Source: Halomontanus rarus (lineage in GTDB: Archaea > Halobacteriota > Halobacteria > Halobacteriales > Natrialbaceae). Taken from it: 64,000 nt of DNA. The stretch is taken from the NCBI RefSeq assembly GCF_029338335.1, contig NZ_CP119796.1. One strand, written 5' to 3'. Position 1 is the stretch's first letter. Each line of letters opens with the position of its first letter. Below, piece after piece: positions 43,229 to 51,712 of the stretch. The notes under the pieces were generated by a model, which worked only from the letters and a program-made list of their open reading frames with translations, made no database searches and was not told the origin of the DNA. The translations under genes were made by a program, and so were the position numbers.

Positions 43229-44575
43229 TCAGGATCCAACGCTGGGAACGAACTGACCGGTTTCGCGGTAAACCCCGCCGAGGAGAATCGCCACCGCGAG
43301 TAACGGAAGGGCGGCACACGCCAGATAAACCGGCCAGAAGCCGACGACGTCGATGATCGGCAGCGAGACGATCGGGCCGAGTCCACCGCCGATATCGCCG
43401 AACACGTTGTTCGTTCCGACGGCGCGCCCCATCCGGTCTTCGGGGGTGAGATCCGCCAGCAGCGCCATCAACGGCCCGCTCGTTCCCCCCTGTCCCGAAC
43501 CGATGAACAGACAGGCGACGGCCAACGTGGCGATCGAATCCGCTCGAGCGAGCAAGACGAATCCGGCGACGGTCGCCGCCAGAAAGCAAAGTAGCGTCGG
43601 GACGCGTGACTGCTGGCGGTCGCTGATGTAGCCGCTGACGAACATGAACACGCCGGCGGCGACCACCGTGATCGCCATGAAGATGCCAGAGGTTCCCTGC
43701 GCGCCGTATCCCAGAACGCCGAGGTCGTTCTCGTCGAGAAAGAGGACGAGCGTCGCGAACAGCGCGCCGATGTAGACGAAGAGCACGGAGAAGTTCACCA
43801 GACCCACCGTCACGGCGGGGCCGCTCGTGTCGACGTCCCACGGCTTCACCGACTGGTGCGAGTCGCCCTCGACGTGGGTCTCCGGGATCAGGAGGTACGC
43901 GATCAGACTGGCGAGGAACGCGAACGCCGTTGCGACGGCGAACGCGACCACCGTCCCCCACTCCTCGCTCACGATTCCGCCGAGGACCACGCCGGTCGGA
44001 AACCCGAGGAGGACCCCACCTCTGATGAGACCCATGTTCGCCCCTCGAGAGCCGCCGTCGCTCACGTCCGCGGCGATCGTGTACGCCGTCGCGAAGACGA
44101 GCGCGCTGCCGCCACCCCACAGAATCCGCGCGGAGAGAAACCAGCCCTCCGGAAACGGTGCCAGAACGGCGACCAGATAGCCGAACGTGGACACGGCCTG
44201 GACGAACATCCCCACGATAAACGGGGTTCGCGTCCCGATCCGATCGACGAGAACGCCCGCGGGGGCGTTCGCGAACAGACGCGAGAACCGATTCGCACTG
44301 AGAATTACCCCCACGAGAAACGGCGAAATCCCGAGGATTTCACCGAGGTTCGGCAAGATCGGGAAGATCACACCGCCGCCGAACCCGATGAAGAACGTGC
44401 TGAGGATGACCGCCCCGACCACGAGGGACTGTTCGCCGAGGACGCTTCGAACGCGATCTGCCACCCCGTCGACGGCACGCCGGACACTCGAGCGAGAGCT
44501 CAATCCGACCCCGGCCCCCTGTTCCGCTCCGATTTTCGGTGTCCGTTCTCGGTTTCGGTCTCGGTTCTGCCACAA
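43229..44575 (-). CDS. Major facilitator superfamily exporter
   Basis: The protein has 12 predicted helices. The loop motif NAPAGVLVDRIGTRTPFIVGM (between helices 2 and 3) and the segment SGPLMALLADLTPEDRMGRAVG place it in the drug-exporter-like MFS. The start is uncertain: the longest frame uses TTG at 44575 with a polar N-terminus of about 50 residues, and a GTG at 44464 would leave 14 residues before helix 1. A TetR-like operator lies upstream at 44700-44719. Confidence 0.85.
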   Translation of the reverse strand: MWQNRDRNRERTPKIGAEQGAGVGLSSRSSVRRAVDGVADRVRSVLGEQSLVVGAVILSTFFIGFGGGVIFPILPNLGEILGISPFLVGVILSANRFSRLFANAPAGVLVDRIGTRTPFIVGMFVQAVSTFGYLVAVLAPFPEGWFLSARILWGGGSALVFATAYTIAADVSDGGSRGANMGLIRGGVLLGFPTGVVLGGIVSEEWGTVVAFAVATAFAFLASLIAYLLIPETHVEGDSHQSVKPWDVDTSGPAVTVGLVNFSVLFVYIGALFATLVLFLDENDLGVLGYGAQGTSGIFMAITVVAAGVFMFVSGYISDRQQSRVPTLLCFLAATVAGFVLLARADSIATLAVACLFIGSGQGGTSGPLMALLADLTPEDRMGRAVGTNNVFGDIGGGLGPIVSLPIIDVVGFWPVYLACAALPLLAVAILLGGVYRETGQFVPSVGS

Positions 44576-44699
44576 ATAGACGGCTCCGTCCGCACCGTAG
44601 CTGGCGATGGCGGTACGTGACCTCTCGTCTCACTCGGCTCGGTTCCGTTCCAATTGAGCACGCCGGACGGACCGGCTCCGGCTCCGTCGCTCGAGCTCA

Positions 44700-44719
44700 T
44701 TGACTGACTGGTTGGTCAA
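44700..44719. promoter_or_regulatory. TetR-type operator-like imperfect palindrome
   Basis: TTGACTGACTGGTTGGTCAA has matched ends (TTGAC/GTCAA) and a matched inner AC/GT, close to the TGACTGAC-N-GTCAGTCA operators known for TetR/AcrR repressors. It lies about 125 bp before the longest possible MFS start. No TetR gene is in the window. Confidence 0.45.
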
Positions 44720-44808
44720 AACCGTTCAAAAGCGTTTGGATACTCCAGCAGGTCGGCTCTCTCGATCTCGACCCTCACAATCTACGTGACGAAGACGGGG
44801 CCGCGTCG

Positions 44809-45993
44809 CTATCGGCGTCCCCTCGCGAGGATCGCTCCGGCCAGTGCGGCAAGTGCCACGAACACACCGAATCCGGGCATCTGGCTCGCGTTCGAACTCG
44901 CCTCGTCGTCCTCGCTCGCGGAGACCGTTTCGTTATCGGCCCCGTCGTTCTCGTCCGCCCGCTCGTCGTCTGCGTCCTCGGATTCCTCATCAGCGTCGTC
45001 CGTCTCGGTCCCGTTGGATTCGGCCTCCGACTCGGTATCTGCGTCTTCGATTTCGGTGTCCGCATCGGCGCCAGTCTCGTTGGTGACAGTCTCCTCGGCG
45101 TCCGGATAGGCGTCCGCCGGCGGATCGAGCTGGAGGACGATCACGACCTGTCCGTGCGAATCTCCCTCGGCGTAGGTCCAGCCGCCCGCTTCCTCGTAGG
45201 GCTCGGCGGCTTCGACCGGATCGATGTCCGAATCCCAGGTGTCCTGAGTCTGCACGTAGCCGACCACCTCGATCCAGTCGGCGTACTCGCCGTCGATCCG
45301 CGGTTCGTCGTAGCCGACGTGGCCACCGTCCTCGGGCATGCCGTGGATCTCGATACAGTGCGCATCCATGTATCCGTCACCCTGGGGCAGATCCGACGTC
45401 CCGAACTGGTCGGCATCGTAGGGCCGCTCGTAGTGCTCGGTCAGCGGGAGGTCGACGGTCATCGGCCCGGCGTAGGAGTGCCAGTCGATCGAATCGCTGG
45501 TCGGGATCGTGACGGTCGTGTTCGGAACGGTCTCGCCGACGATCTGCTCTCCCTCCTCGTTGAGCAACGTCATGCAAATCTTCCCGGACCCCTCTCCGAG
45601 GTACGGGCTCCGATATCGATCGCGCGGGTTGGTGTAACTGATCCAGCGCCCGTCGGCGGCGATCGCCTCGAAGTACTCGTCACCGCGCTCGGGTGCCTCC
45701 TCGACGTACTCGTCTTCGATCGGCGGCTGTGGGTTCCGGACGTCCGCGTGCGCGTCCGCGTTCGTGTTCCCTCCATCCGTCGCGTTCTCTCCGTCTCCAT
45801 CAGTCTGTCTCGATTCGTCCTGAATGCCGTCGATTCCCGCGTACTCGTCCGCGGTATCGATCACAGTTGCCGTCGATACCGAGTCCGTTCCTGCGGCGGC
45901 ACCCGCCGTCGCGAGTCCGCTAACCAGGAGACAGAGTCCGACGGTGATCACCACAACGGTTCGTCCCGTGAGTCGTAGATTTCGGTTGGACAT
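44809..45993 (-). CDS. Secreted PGF-CTERM surface protein
   Basis: The 394-residue protein has a signal peptide (hydrophobic 13-32), an extracellular domain of about 250 residues (Trp/Tyr-rich; ICMTLLNEEGEQIVGETVPNTTVTIP; HCIEIHGMPEDGGHVGYDEP), a long Asp/Glu/Thr-rich stalk with Asn-x-Ser/Thr sites, and a C-terminal PGF-CTERM signal MPGFGVFVALAALAGAILARGRR. Archaeosortase A would cut and lipid-anchor it. The domain is not recognised. It lies 700 bp downstream of the S-layer-like gene on the same strand. Confidence 0.85.
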   Translation of the reverse strand: MSNRNLRLTGRTVVVITVGLCLLVSGLATAGAAAGTDSVSTATVIDTADEYAGIDGIQDESRQTDGDGENATDGGNTNADAHADVRNPQPPIEDEYVEEAPERGDEYFEAIAADGRWISYTNPRDRYRSPYLGEGSGKICMTLLNEEGEQIVGETVPNTTVTIPTSDSIDWHSYAGPMTVDLPLTEHYERPYDADQFGTSDLPQGDGYMDAHCIEIHGMPEDGGHVGYDEPRIDGEYADWIEVVGYVQTQDTWDSDIDPVEAAEPYEEAGGWTYAEGDSHGQVVIVLQLDPPADAYPDAEETVTNETGADADTEIEDADTESEAESNGTETDDADEESEDADDERADENDGADNETVSASEDDEASSNASQMPGFGVFVALAALAGAILARGRR

Positions 45994-46699
45994 AGCTATC
46001 GCTCATCGTGGTATTCCCCGCCTGCAGCCGTCGAGCGGCTCTCGAGAGACGTCGGTCCGATCGGCACCGACCCGTCGGCGGTCTACGGACAGCCGCCGAA
46101 CCAGCAGGCCGTCGGTGTATCAGACCTCGTGACGGTCTCTCGCGGGTAACAGACCACTTGTCGAGACTGTACCGAACTTGTGCATGTAGCTATGAACCGA
46201 GTACCAGTTCGTAGGCGTCGAATACGGCTCACGGGCTGGACGGTAGCCGGTCGATAGCGTCGGCTGGTACAGCGGTAGGAGGAGATTACGGTCGACTGGA
46301 ACCGCCCGAGTCGCCCGAGGACGCACTCTCGAACGGCGGGATCGAAGACTCGACACAGCGGACGAGGCGAACTGTCGAGAACGTGGCCGGAGATCGAACG
46401 AGAATAGAACGCAACCGGTAGTCATCGAACACCGGATCGCGCACTCGAGTCGTCCGCGTCGGTTCGGCGTTTGGACTTCCGTCCCGTCGCTGGTCGGAAG
46501 CGTACGGGGCGTCGAACGGCTGAATGCGAGTCAATCGTCGGACTGGCAGTACCGGTGGTACGGCTGGCGTCCGTCTCGTCGGACTCCAGGCGATGCGTAG
46601 CGCTACCGCTGTGTGGTGTAGCGTCGATAAAAGGAAATGAATCGCAGGGCCGAACTCGAGTCGGTTCGAGTTCAGTGGTTGTCCGAGGGAGTTCGCTGC
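45994..46699. other. 700-bp gene-free spacer between two PGF-CTERM genes
   Basis: No convincing gene is seen. It contains the probable terminator of the S-layer-like gene (46631-46673) and GGGAATACC before the next gene's start, a possible TATA box. The remaining frames are Arg/Ser-rich. Confidence 0.4.
46631..46673 (-). terminator. Hairpin and T-run after the S-layer-like gene
   Basis: On the minus strand GAACTCG (46673-46667) and CGAGTTC (46658-46652) form a 7-bp stem. A T-rich TTTCCTTTTATC follows within 25 bases. Its position about 30 bases past the stop codon fits a terminator. Confidence 0.45.
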
Positions 46700-49090
46700 T
46701 TAGTTCTGGCGGCGGAGTGCCAGCATCGCGGCAGCGAGGAGTGCGACGATTGCGACTGCAACGCCGAAGCCGGGCTGGCCATCGTCGTCGCTGGAGGAGT
46801 CGTCCTCGTCGTCGGAGTCGTTGGAGTCGTCCTCGGTGGAGTCGTCCTCAGTCTCGGTGGAGTCGTCCTCGGTGGAGTTGTCCTCAGTCTTGTTGTCCTC
46901 ACCGTCGCCGGCAACGGTCAGCGTGCCTTCCTCGGAGAGTTCGAAGTCACTGTCAGAGACGGACCAGGAGTAGTCGCCTGCATCGAGGTCGCTGACGGTG
47001 AACGTTTCGGAGGCGGAGGACTCAGCGTCGATCGTGAGCTCCGATTCCTTACTCTCGCCATCGAACTCGAACGTAAGAGTCGTCGTGACTTCCTCGTCCT
47101 TGTTGTTCGTCACGGTGGCGTCGAACTCAGCGTCCTCGCCAACCATGATCTCGCCAGGGTTGTCGACCTTGAGGGTCACCTCTTCTTTGTCACCCTCGCC
47201 GTCATCGTCACCTTCGACGATGATACCTTCAGTTGAAACAACCCCACGGTCGGCACCAGTGTGAGCCTGTTCGCGGACACGGATGTTGTCGATCACGTCA
47301 CCAACTTCGTGGTCACTCAGATCGAAGGACGCGGAGATCGTACCATCCGCACCGATTGTGGTGTCCTCGGTGAGGATATCCGTACCGATGCGCAGCCGGT
47401 AATTCACATCGCCACCAGGAGCGATGTTCGTCTCAGCGTCGATCGAAGTGTCGTCACCGCTTGCAACCTGGAAGCGGTCGTCGTCATCGTACTCGCCGAC
47501 GAGTTCGATGCTACGCTCTTCAATGTTGAAGTCCTGACTGACGGATTCTGTTTCGTCGTCTGCGACGTAGGGGTTGTCGTCGGAGACCTCAAACTCGGCG
47601 TTCCAGGTCTCTTCAGCGTCCATCGTAGCGTTAGTACTACCAGCTTCAACAGAGGTCACATCAACAACAACATAGAAGTGGTCATTGTCTGCGTCCTCGA
47701 AGATGTCAACGTTATCGCTGGAGATTTCGTCAAGGGTGAATTCGTCACCGTCACCGTATCGCGGTGCGTCGGTGTCCGAGAAGGTCAGGTTGACGCCCTC
47801 GGTTTCACCGCTCCAGTCACCGTTCTCATCGAACAGGTAACCGTAGATACCGGATGCCTCAATCTCGAAAACCAAGCTGTCGCGTTCTGCGACAGAGTCG
47901 CGCTGGGTCGAGTCGTTAAGGACATCCTCGAGGTCGACATCATCGCCGAGACTACCGGGGTAGACGTACGTGCCGATCTCGTCACCAGTCGAGCGGTCCT
48001 GAAGGGACAGGAACGCAACGCCACTCTCGTCTCCAGTGGCTTCCTCACCAGAGTAGGCGAGGAGTTCAAAGTCAGACGGGAGCATGCGGTCGCCAGCGCT
48101 CCAAGCAGCATCCTCTTCGGCGTGAGTAATCTCGGCGTCTTCGTCAACCGAGAATACGTCGCCACCGTCTGTGCTAATGTCGTCGCCCTGACCAGCTTCG
48201 TACGTGTTGAACGAAAGGTTCACTTCGTCCTCGTTGCTGGTGACAGTGACGTTAGCGTCGTAGTAACCATCTTCTTCCGCGAAGTTGATCGTCGCGGTGT
48301 CAGTGCCCTCGAGCTGGACGGTCACGTCGACAACGTCACCGACTTCCTCCGTGTAGGAGTCCGAGTCGAAGGTGACTTCCAGGTCAGTTGCCTGAGTGAC
48401 AGTCACCGAAGCGTTGTCAGATGCGGTCGAGTCGTGGACATCGACCGCAAACTCGTAATCGCCGACGTCCTGTCCGTTGAAGTTAGCTTCGACAGAATCG
48501 CTGACGTTCTCAACGAGAATTTCGTCGTTGTCATTGTGCTGGGAAGCGTTGAAGATCTCCTCGAGCGTTTCCGCATCGAGAGCCTCACCGTCGAGCTCTC
48601 CGGAGATCACGAGATCGGACTCATCACGTGCCGAATCGTATTCGAGGTCAACCTTCTCATTTGCAGGGGTTTCCTCGGAGCTGAAGTCAACGCTCAGGTC
48701 CTGTGCTTCAACCCAGAACGCGTCACTGTCGTTACCGTCCGAATCTCGAATGAAGTGCGGATTCTCATTGAGGTCGGTGGTATCGATGTGCACGTTTCCG
48801 TTCTCATCTGCCTGAACGTATCGGATTCCCTCAGATTCTGAGGCATCCGATGGGACACCTTCACGCAGCTGAACGGTCTCTGATGCATCGTAGTCGGTAA
48901 TATTCAATACTTGTCCAACCCAGACGTCAGCGCCCGAAAGCTCTGACTGGGTAAGTTCATTGTTGTCCTCCTCGTGGTCCGCAACTGCGGAGCCCGGAAG
49001 GGCAGCCGCCATGGCGAACACAGAGAGGACCATAAGCGCGGCAAGGAACAGTGCGCGTCCCTTTTCGCGGTAAGTCGTGTTGTCTGTCAT
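46700..49090 (-). CDS. S-layer-type surface glycoprotein with PGF-CTERM anchor
   Basis: The 796-residue protein has the haloarchaeal surface-glycoprotein signal peptide (REKGRALFLAALMVLSVFAMAAALPGSAVA), a very acidic ectodomain with repeated beta-sandwich-like segments and many N-glycosylation sequons, a Thr/Asp-rich stalk (about 720-770), and a PGF-CTERM motif QPGFGVAVAIVALLAAAMLALRRQN. It is close in layout to Haloferax Csg, so it is the S-layer protein or a paralogue. A strong promoter and a leader of roughly 100 nt support high expression. Confidence 0.9.
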   Translation of the reverse strand: MTDNTTYREKGRALFLAALMVLSVFAMAAALPGSAVADHEEDNNELTQSELSGADVWVGQVLNITDYDASETVQLREGVPSDASESEGIRYVQADENGNVHIDTTDLNENPHFIRDSDGNDSDAFWVEAQDLSVDFSSEETPANEKVDLEYDSARDESDLVISGELDGEALDAETLEEIFNASQHNDNDEILVENVSDSVEANFNGQDVGDYEFAVDVHDSTASDNASVTVTQATDLEVTFDSDSYTEEVGDVVDVTVQLEGTDTATINFAEEDGYYDANVTVTSNEDEVNLSFNTYEAGQGDDISTDGGDVFSVDEDAEITHAEEDAAWSAGDRMLPSDFELLAYSGEEATGDESGVAFLSLQDRSTGDEIGTYVYPGSLGDDVDLEDVLNDSTQRDSVAERDSLVFEIEASGIYGYLFDENGDWSGETEGVNLTFSDTDAPRYGDGDEFTLDEISSDNVDIFEDADNDHFYVVVDVTSVEAGSTNATMDAEETWNAEFEVSDDNPYVADDETESVSQDFNIEERSIELVGEYDDDDRFQVASGDDTSIDAETNIAPGGDVNYRLRIGTDILTEDTTIGADGTISASFDLSDHEVGDVIDNIRVREQAHTGADRGVVSTEGIIVEGDDDGEGDKEEVTLKVDNPGEIMVGEDAEFDATVTNNKDEEVTTTLTFEFDGESKESELTIDAESSASETFTVSDLDAGDYSWSVSDSDFELSEEGTLTVAGDGEDNKTEDNSTEDDSTETEDDSTEDDSNDSDDEDDSSSDDDGQPGFGVAVAIVALLAAAMLALRRQN

Positions 49091-49250
49091 TGTTGTGTTG
49101 TGTGTGTGTTTCGGTGGCAACAGTATCTTTCCTGCCACAACACATCGTTAGGATGCGTTGGGCCGTACTTACTACTGTCACCCTGGGTAGGGGTACAATA
49201 CAACCCGAGAACCCATTTATATAAATGCTTTGTGGTGGACCAAGTGGTGT
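49091..49250 (-). promoter_or_regulatory. S-layer gene promoter and long leader
   Basis: CATTTATATAAATG at 49214-49227 is a perfect palindrome and a strong TATA box. The start would be near 49190, giving a leader of about 100 nt rich in CACACA just before the ATG. Long leaders are known for haloarchaeal S-layer genes. Confidence 0.65.
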
Positions 49251-49833
49251 GTGAGCTAGTCTCAACGCCCTCTGGAGGGCGATTTACCCCCTATTTCAAT
49301 CCGAACGATGTGCAGGTCAATCCGGGAATTCTTACTTAAACCCCGACCCGAATCCAGCGTTCCGAAGTCGGACAAATAGAACGGAGACTGTCTCCGCATC
49401 TGACGGAGGAAACTCGAGATTACACGCAACAGCACCAAAACCGACTACGGAATACGCGGGTAACAAATTCTTATCGCCGGCGTTGGGCCATCCGACGCTG
49501 CGAAGCGTAGATCGATCGACCGGTGCGCGCCAGCCGGTGGCCTCGAGTCCTGATGGTGTTCTCACCGACGTGGCGAGCGACGATCGACCTCGAACCGGAG
49601 CGGATCGGCCACAATCCCGTGAGCGCTCGTGCTCGAGACCGTTCGGTTTCGACTCGAGGTTGCGCGGAGACGGGCCCGTGGTTCGGACGAGAGTGGGGCG
49701 TGAAGGGCGTCGTTCCTCGAGCGGTAATAGGATACCCTCGAGCGGCGACGACGACGGCAACGGTTGACCGATTGCGCGCTCACGCGTGAGAACCTTCTGC
49801 GATCGACACCGTTCCTTCCGTACTGTTACAATA
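49251..49833. other. Gene-free region upstream of the S-layer promoter
   Basis: No credible gene is seen. CGCCCTC-TG-GAGGGCG (49266-49281) is a 7-bp hairpin. The rest (49330-49800) contains only Arg-rich chance frames on both strands. Confidence 0.35.
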
Positions 49834-50000
49834 GATATAAGTCACTAAAGACTGAATATTACGACGGAAGTCACGCGATCCGAACGCGGGGGCAGCACGG
49901 AAATGCCCCGGGTGTAGTAGCACCCGAGACGTGGCTTCCAAGCTACGAGGCTTCGAAAGCCATGTTTGCATTGCTTCTCTCGAGACATAAACGTCTCGCA
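49834..50000 (+). ncRNA. Candidate structured leader or small RNA
   Basis: GATATAAG (49834-49841) is a good TATA box, and transcription would start near 49862. Four hairpins follow in a row: GGGGCA/TGCCCC (49889-49909), CGGGTG/CACCCG (49909-49926), GGCTT/AAGCC (49949-49961) and CGAGAC/GTCTCG (49981-49998). The zinc-finger gene at 50102 has no TATA box of its own, so this may be its 240-nt leader. A 46-codon frame from ATG 49962 ends in an ATGA overlap with that gene and is an alternative explanation. Confidence 0.3.
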
Positions 50001-50101
50001 CGACAGCCGAACCGCACACGACCAGCGACGGCACCCGCTCGCACCGGCGAACGTCCGCTCTACATCACCCTCGAACCGCAGATTCCGGGCCGGAGGGTCG
50101 A

Positions 50102-50530
50102 ATGAGCGGTCGATCCGGCGGCGACTCGGACGCTCCCGTCGACGACCGTGGTGAGGACGCGTCGGTCGGTGGCGACGACCCGGCCGACTCCGACGCGCTC
50201 GAGATCGCCGACATCCTCGAGAGCCTCGCCGTCGATCCGATCGAATTCGATCCGCCGGTGGAGACCGAGACTGACCGGACGAACGAATCCGACGCGCCGG
50301 TCGAGGCCGAGGTGGACGTGCCAGCCGAGACCGGGACAGCCGACGGCACCGCATCCGAACCCGGCGCGACCGAACCTGACACCGCCGAAGACACCGCATC
50401 CGAACCCGCGGGCCCCACCTGTCCGCGCTGCGGCACCCGACTCGTCGCCACCACCGCCACCGGCCCCGACACCCTCTACAGTTCGCCCTGCGGCTGTCGA
50501 CTCGCTCGCGGCGACCTCGAGTTCGAGTGA
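50102..50530 (+). CDS. Acidic protein with C-terminal zinc finger
   Basis: The 142-residue protein has a disordered, Asp/Glu/Thr-rich stretch (1-105) and a C-terminal CPRCGTRLVATT...SSPCGCRL zinc knuckle (about 107-133). This layout occurs in haloarchaeal proteins of unknown function. The strong acidic bias supports coding. It likely depends on the upstream promoter at 49834. Confidence 0.65.
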   Translation: MSGRSGGDSDAPVDDRGEDASVGGDDPADSDALEIADILESLAVDPIEFDPPVETETDRTNESDAPVEAEVDVPAETGTADGTASEPGATEPDTAEDTASEPAGPTCPRCGTRLVATTATGPDTLYSSPCGCRLARGDLEFE

Positions 50531-50707
50531 GCGCCGGCGGCGGGAGCGCCCGTCACTCGGACGTGAAGAAACCGTCGAACCACCTCTCGAGGGTCCAGAA
50601 ACCACCGCTCTCGAGGTCCATTTTTCCCGCGACAAGCGGGTAGCTATCGAGTTCGAGTGGCCCATCGCTCGTCGCGTCTCCGCAAAAAATCCGAGTGAAG
50701 AGGCCGC

Positions 50708-51460
50708 CTACCGCTCGATCACTTCGATCTCGTGGCCGTCCTGATCCTTCGTGAACGCGTATCGATTGTCACAGGACTCCGGATCGCGGTAGTCCTCGGC
50801 TTCCCGCTCCATCAGCGACTCCCAGCCGTCCTGGAGGTCGTCGACGCGGACGGCCAGATGACCCCAGGCGTCGCCGAGGTCGTAGCTGCGTCCGTCGTAG
50901 TTGTAGGTGAGCTCGAGGGCCATCTCCTCGCGGGCGGCGTCCTCGGGCGTCATGAAGTAGTTCGCGAACGTGTCCGCTTCCCAGCGGCCGGTGTGTTCGT
51001 ACTCGAACTTCCGGGTCCAGTAGCCGAGGGCTGCGTCGGCGTCCTCGACGCGGATCATGGTGTGGTCGATCGACCAGCGGGCGCCGAAGTCGCGCTCGAC
51101 GATCTCGATCTCGTGGCCGTCGGGGTCCTTCACGAACGCGTAGCCGGGGTTCTCCTCCGGCGGACGGTAGTCCTCGACGCCGGCGTCCATCAGTTCGTCG
51201 TACGCCTCCTCGACGTCCTCGACGCGCACCGCGATGTGGCCCCAGCCGTCGCCCATCTCGTAGCTGCGGTCGTCGTGGTTGTACGTCAACTCGAGGGTTG
51301 CGCCGTCCTCGTGTTTGTCCTCCGGACCGAGGTGGACGTTGGTGAAGGTGTCGGCGTCCCACCGACCGTGTTCGACGTAGCCGAGGTGATCCTGATAGAA
51401 CTCGAGGGACTCCTCCAGATCTTCGACGCGCATCATGACGTGGTCGAGGGTCGCGTGCAT
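50708..51460 (-). CDS. Tandem glyoxalase-I (VOC) domain protein
   Basis: The 250-residue protein holds two glyoxalase-I folds (about 1-125 and 128-250). They are near-duplicates: LDHVMMRVEDLEESLEFYQDHLGY versus IDHTMIRVEDADAALGYWTRKFEY, and YAFVKDPDGHEIEIVER versus YAFTKDQDGHEIEVIER. Metal-ligand His and Glu residues are present in both halves. It may detoxify methylglyoxal or act on another substrate; haloarchaea lack glutathione. CCTTTTGAG about 28 bp before the ATG suggests a leaderless mRNA. Confidence 0.9.
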   Translation of the reverse strand: MHATLDHVMMRVEDLEESLEFYQDHLGYVEHGRWDADTFTNVHLGPEDKHEDGATLELTYNHDDRSYEMGDGWGHIAVRVEDVEEAYDELMDAGVEDYRPPEENPGYAFVKDPDGHEIEIVERDFGARWSIDHTMIRVEDADAALGYWTRKFEYEHTGRWEADTFANYFMTPEDAAREEMALELTYNYDGRSYDLGDAWGHLAVRVDDLQDGWESLMEREAEDYRDPESCDNRYAFTKDQDGHEIEVIER

Positions 51461-51712
51461 GTAGAATAATGACGGACGCCCGTCTCAAAAGGATAGCGAA
51501 GGCGGCGGTCTGGGAGGGATCGCTGCACTGCGGTGACTCGACTGTCGGGGGCGGTCTCGACGACGGCGACACCGATCGTAGCCACCGAACGTCGGTTACG
51601 CTCGAGCGTTCGCGCGGTCACGACGCTCGAAACGGTCGGCGGCACTCGAGCGCGACGGTCGACCACCCTCGAGTGCGAACGCCGATTTCGAGACCGACGT
51701 CCGGGAATCGAT

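Noticed and set aside
42651..44120. 489-codon minus-strand frame joining the small protein to antiphase MFS sequence
   Set aside because: Only the last 81 codons look like a protein; the rest is an alternative phase of the MFS gene.
47261..48841. 526-codon plus-strand frame opposite the S-layer-like gene
   Set aside because: Antisense of an acidic, low-complexity gene; the minus strand has signal peptide and PGF-CTERM.
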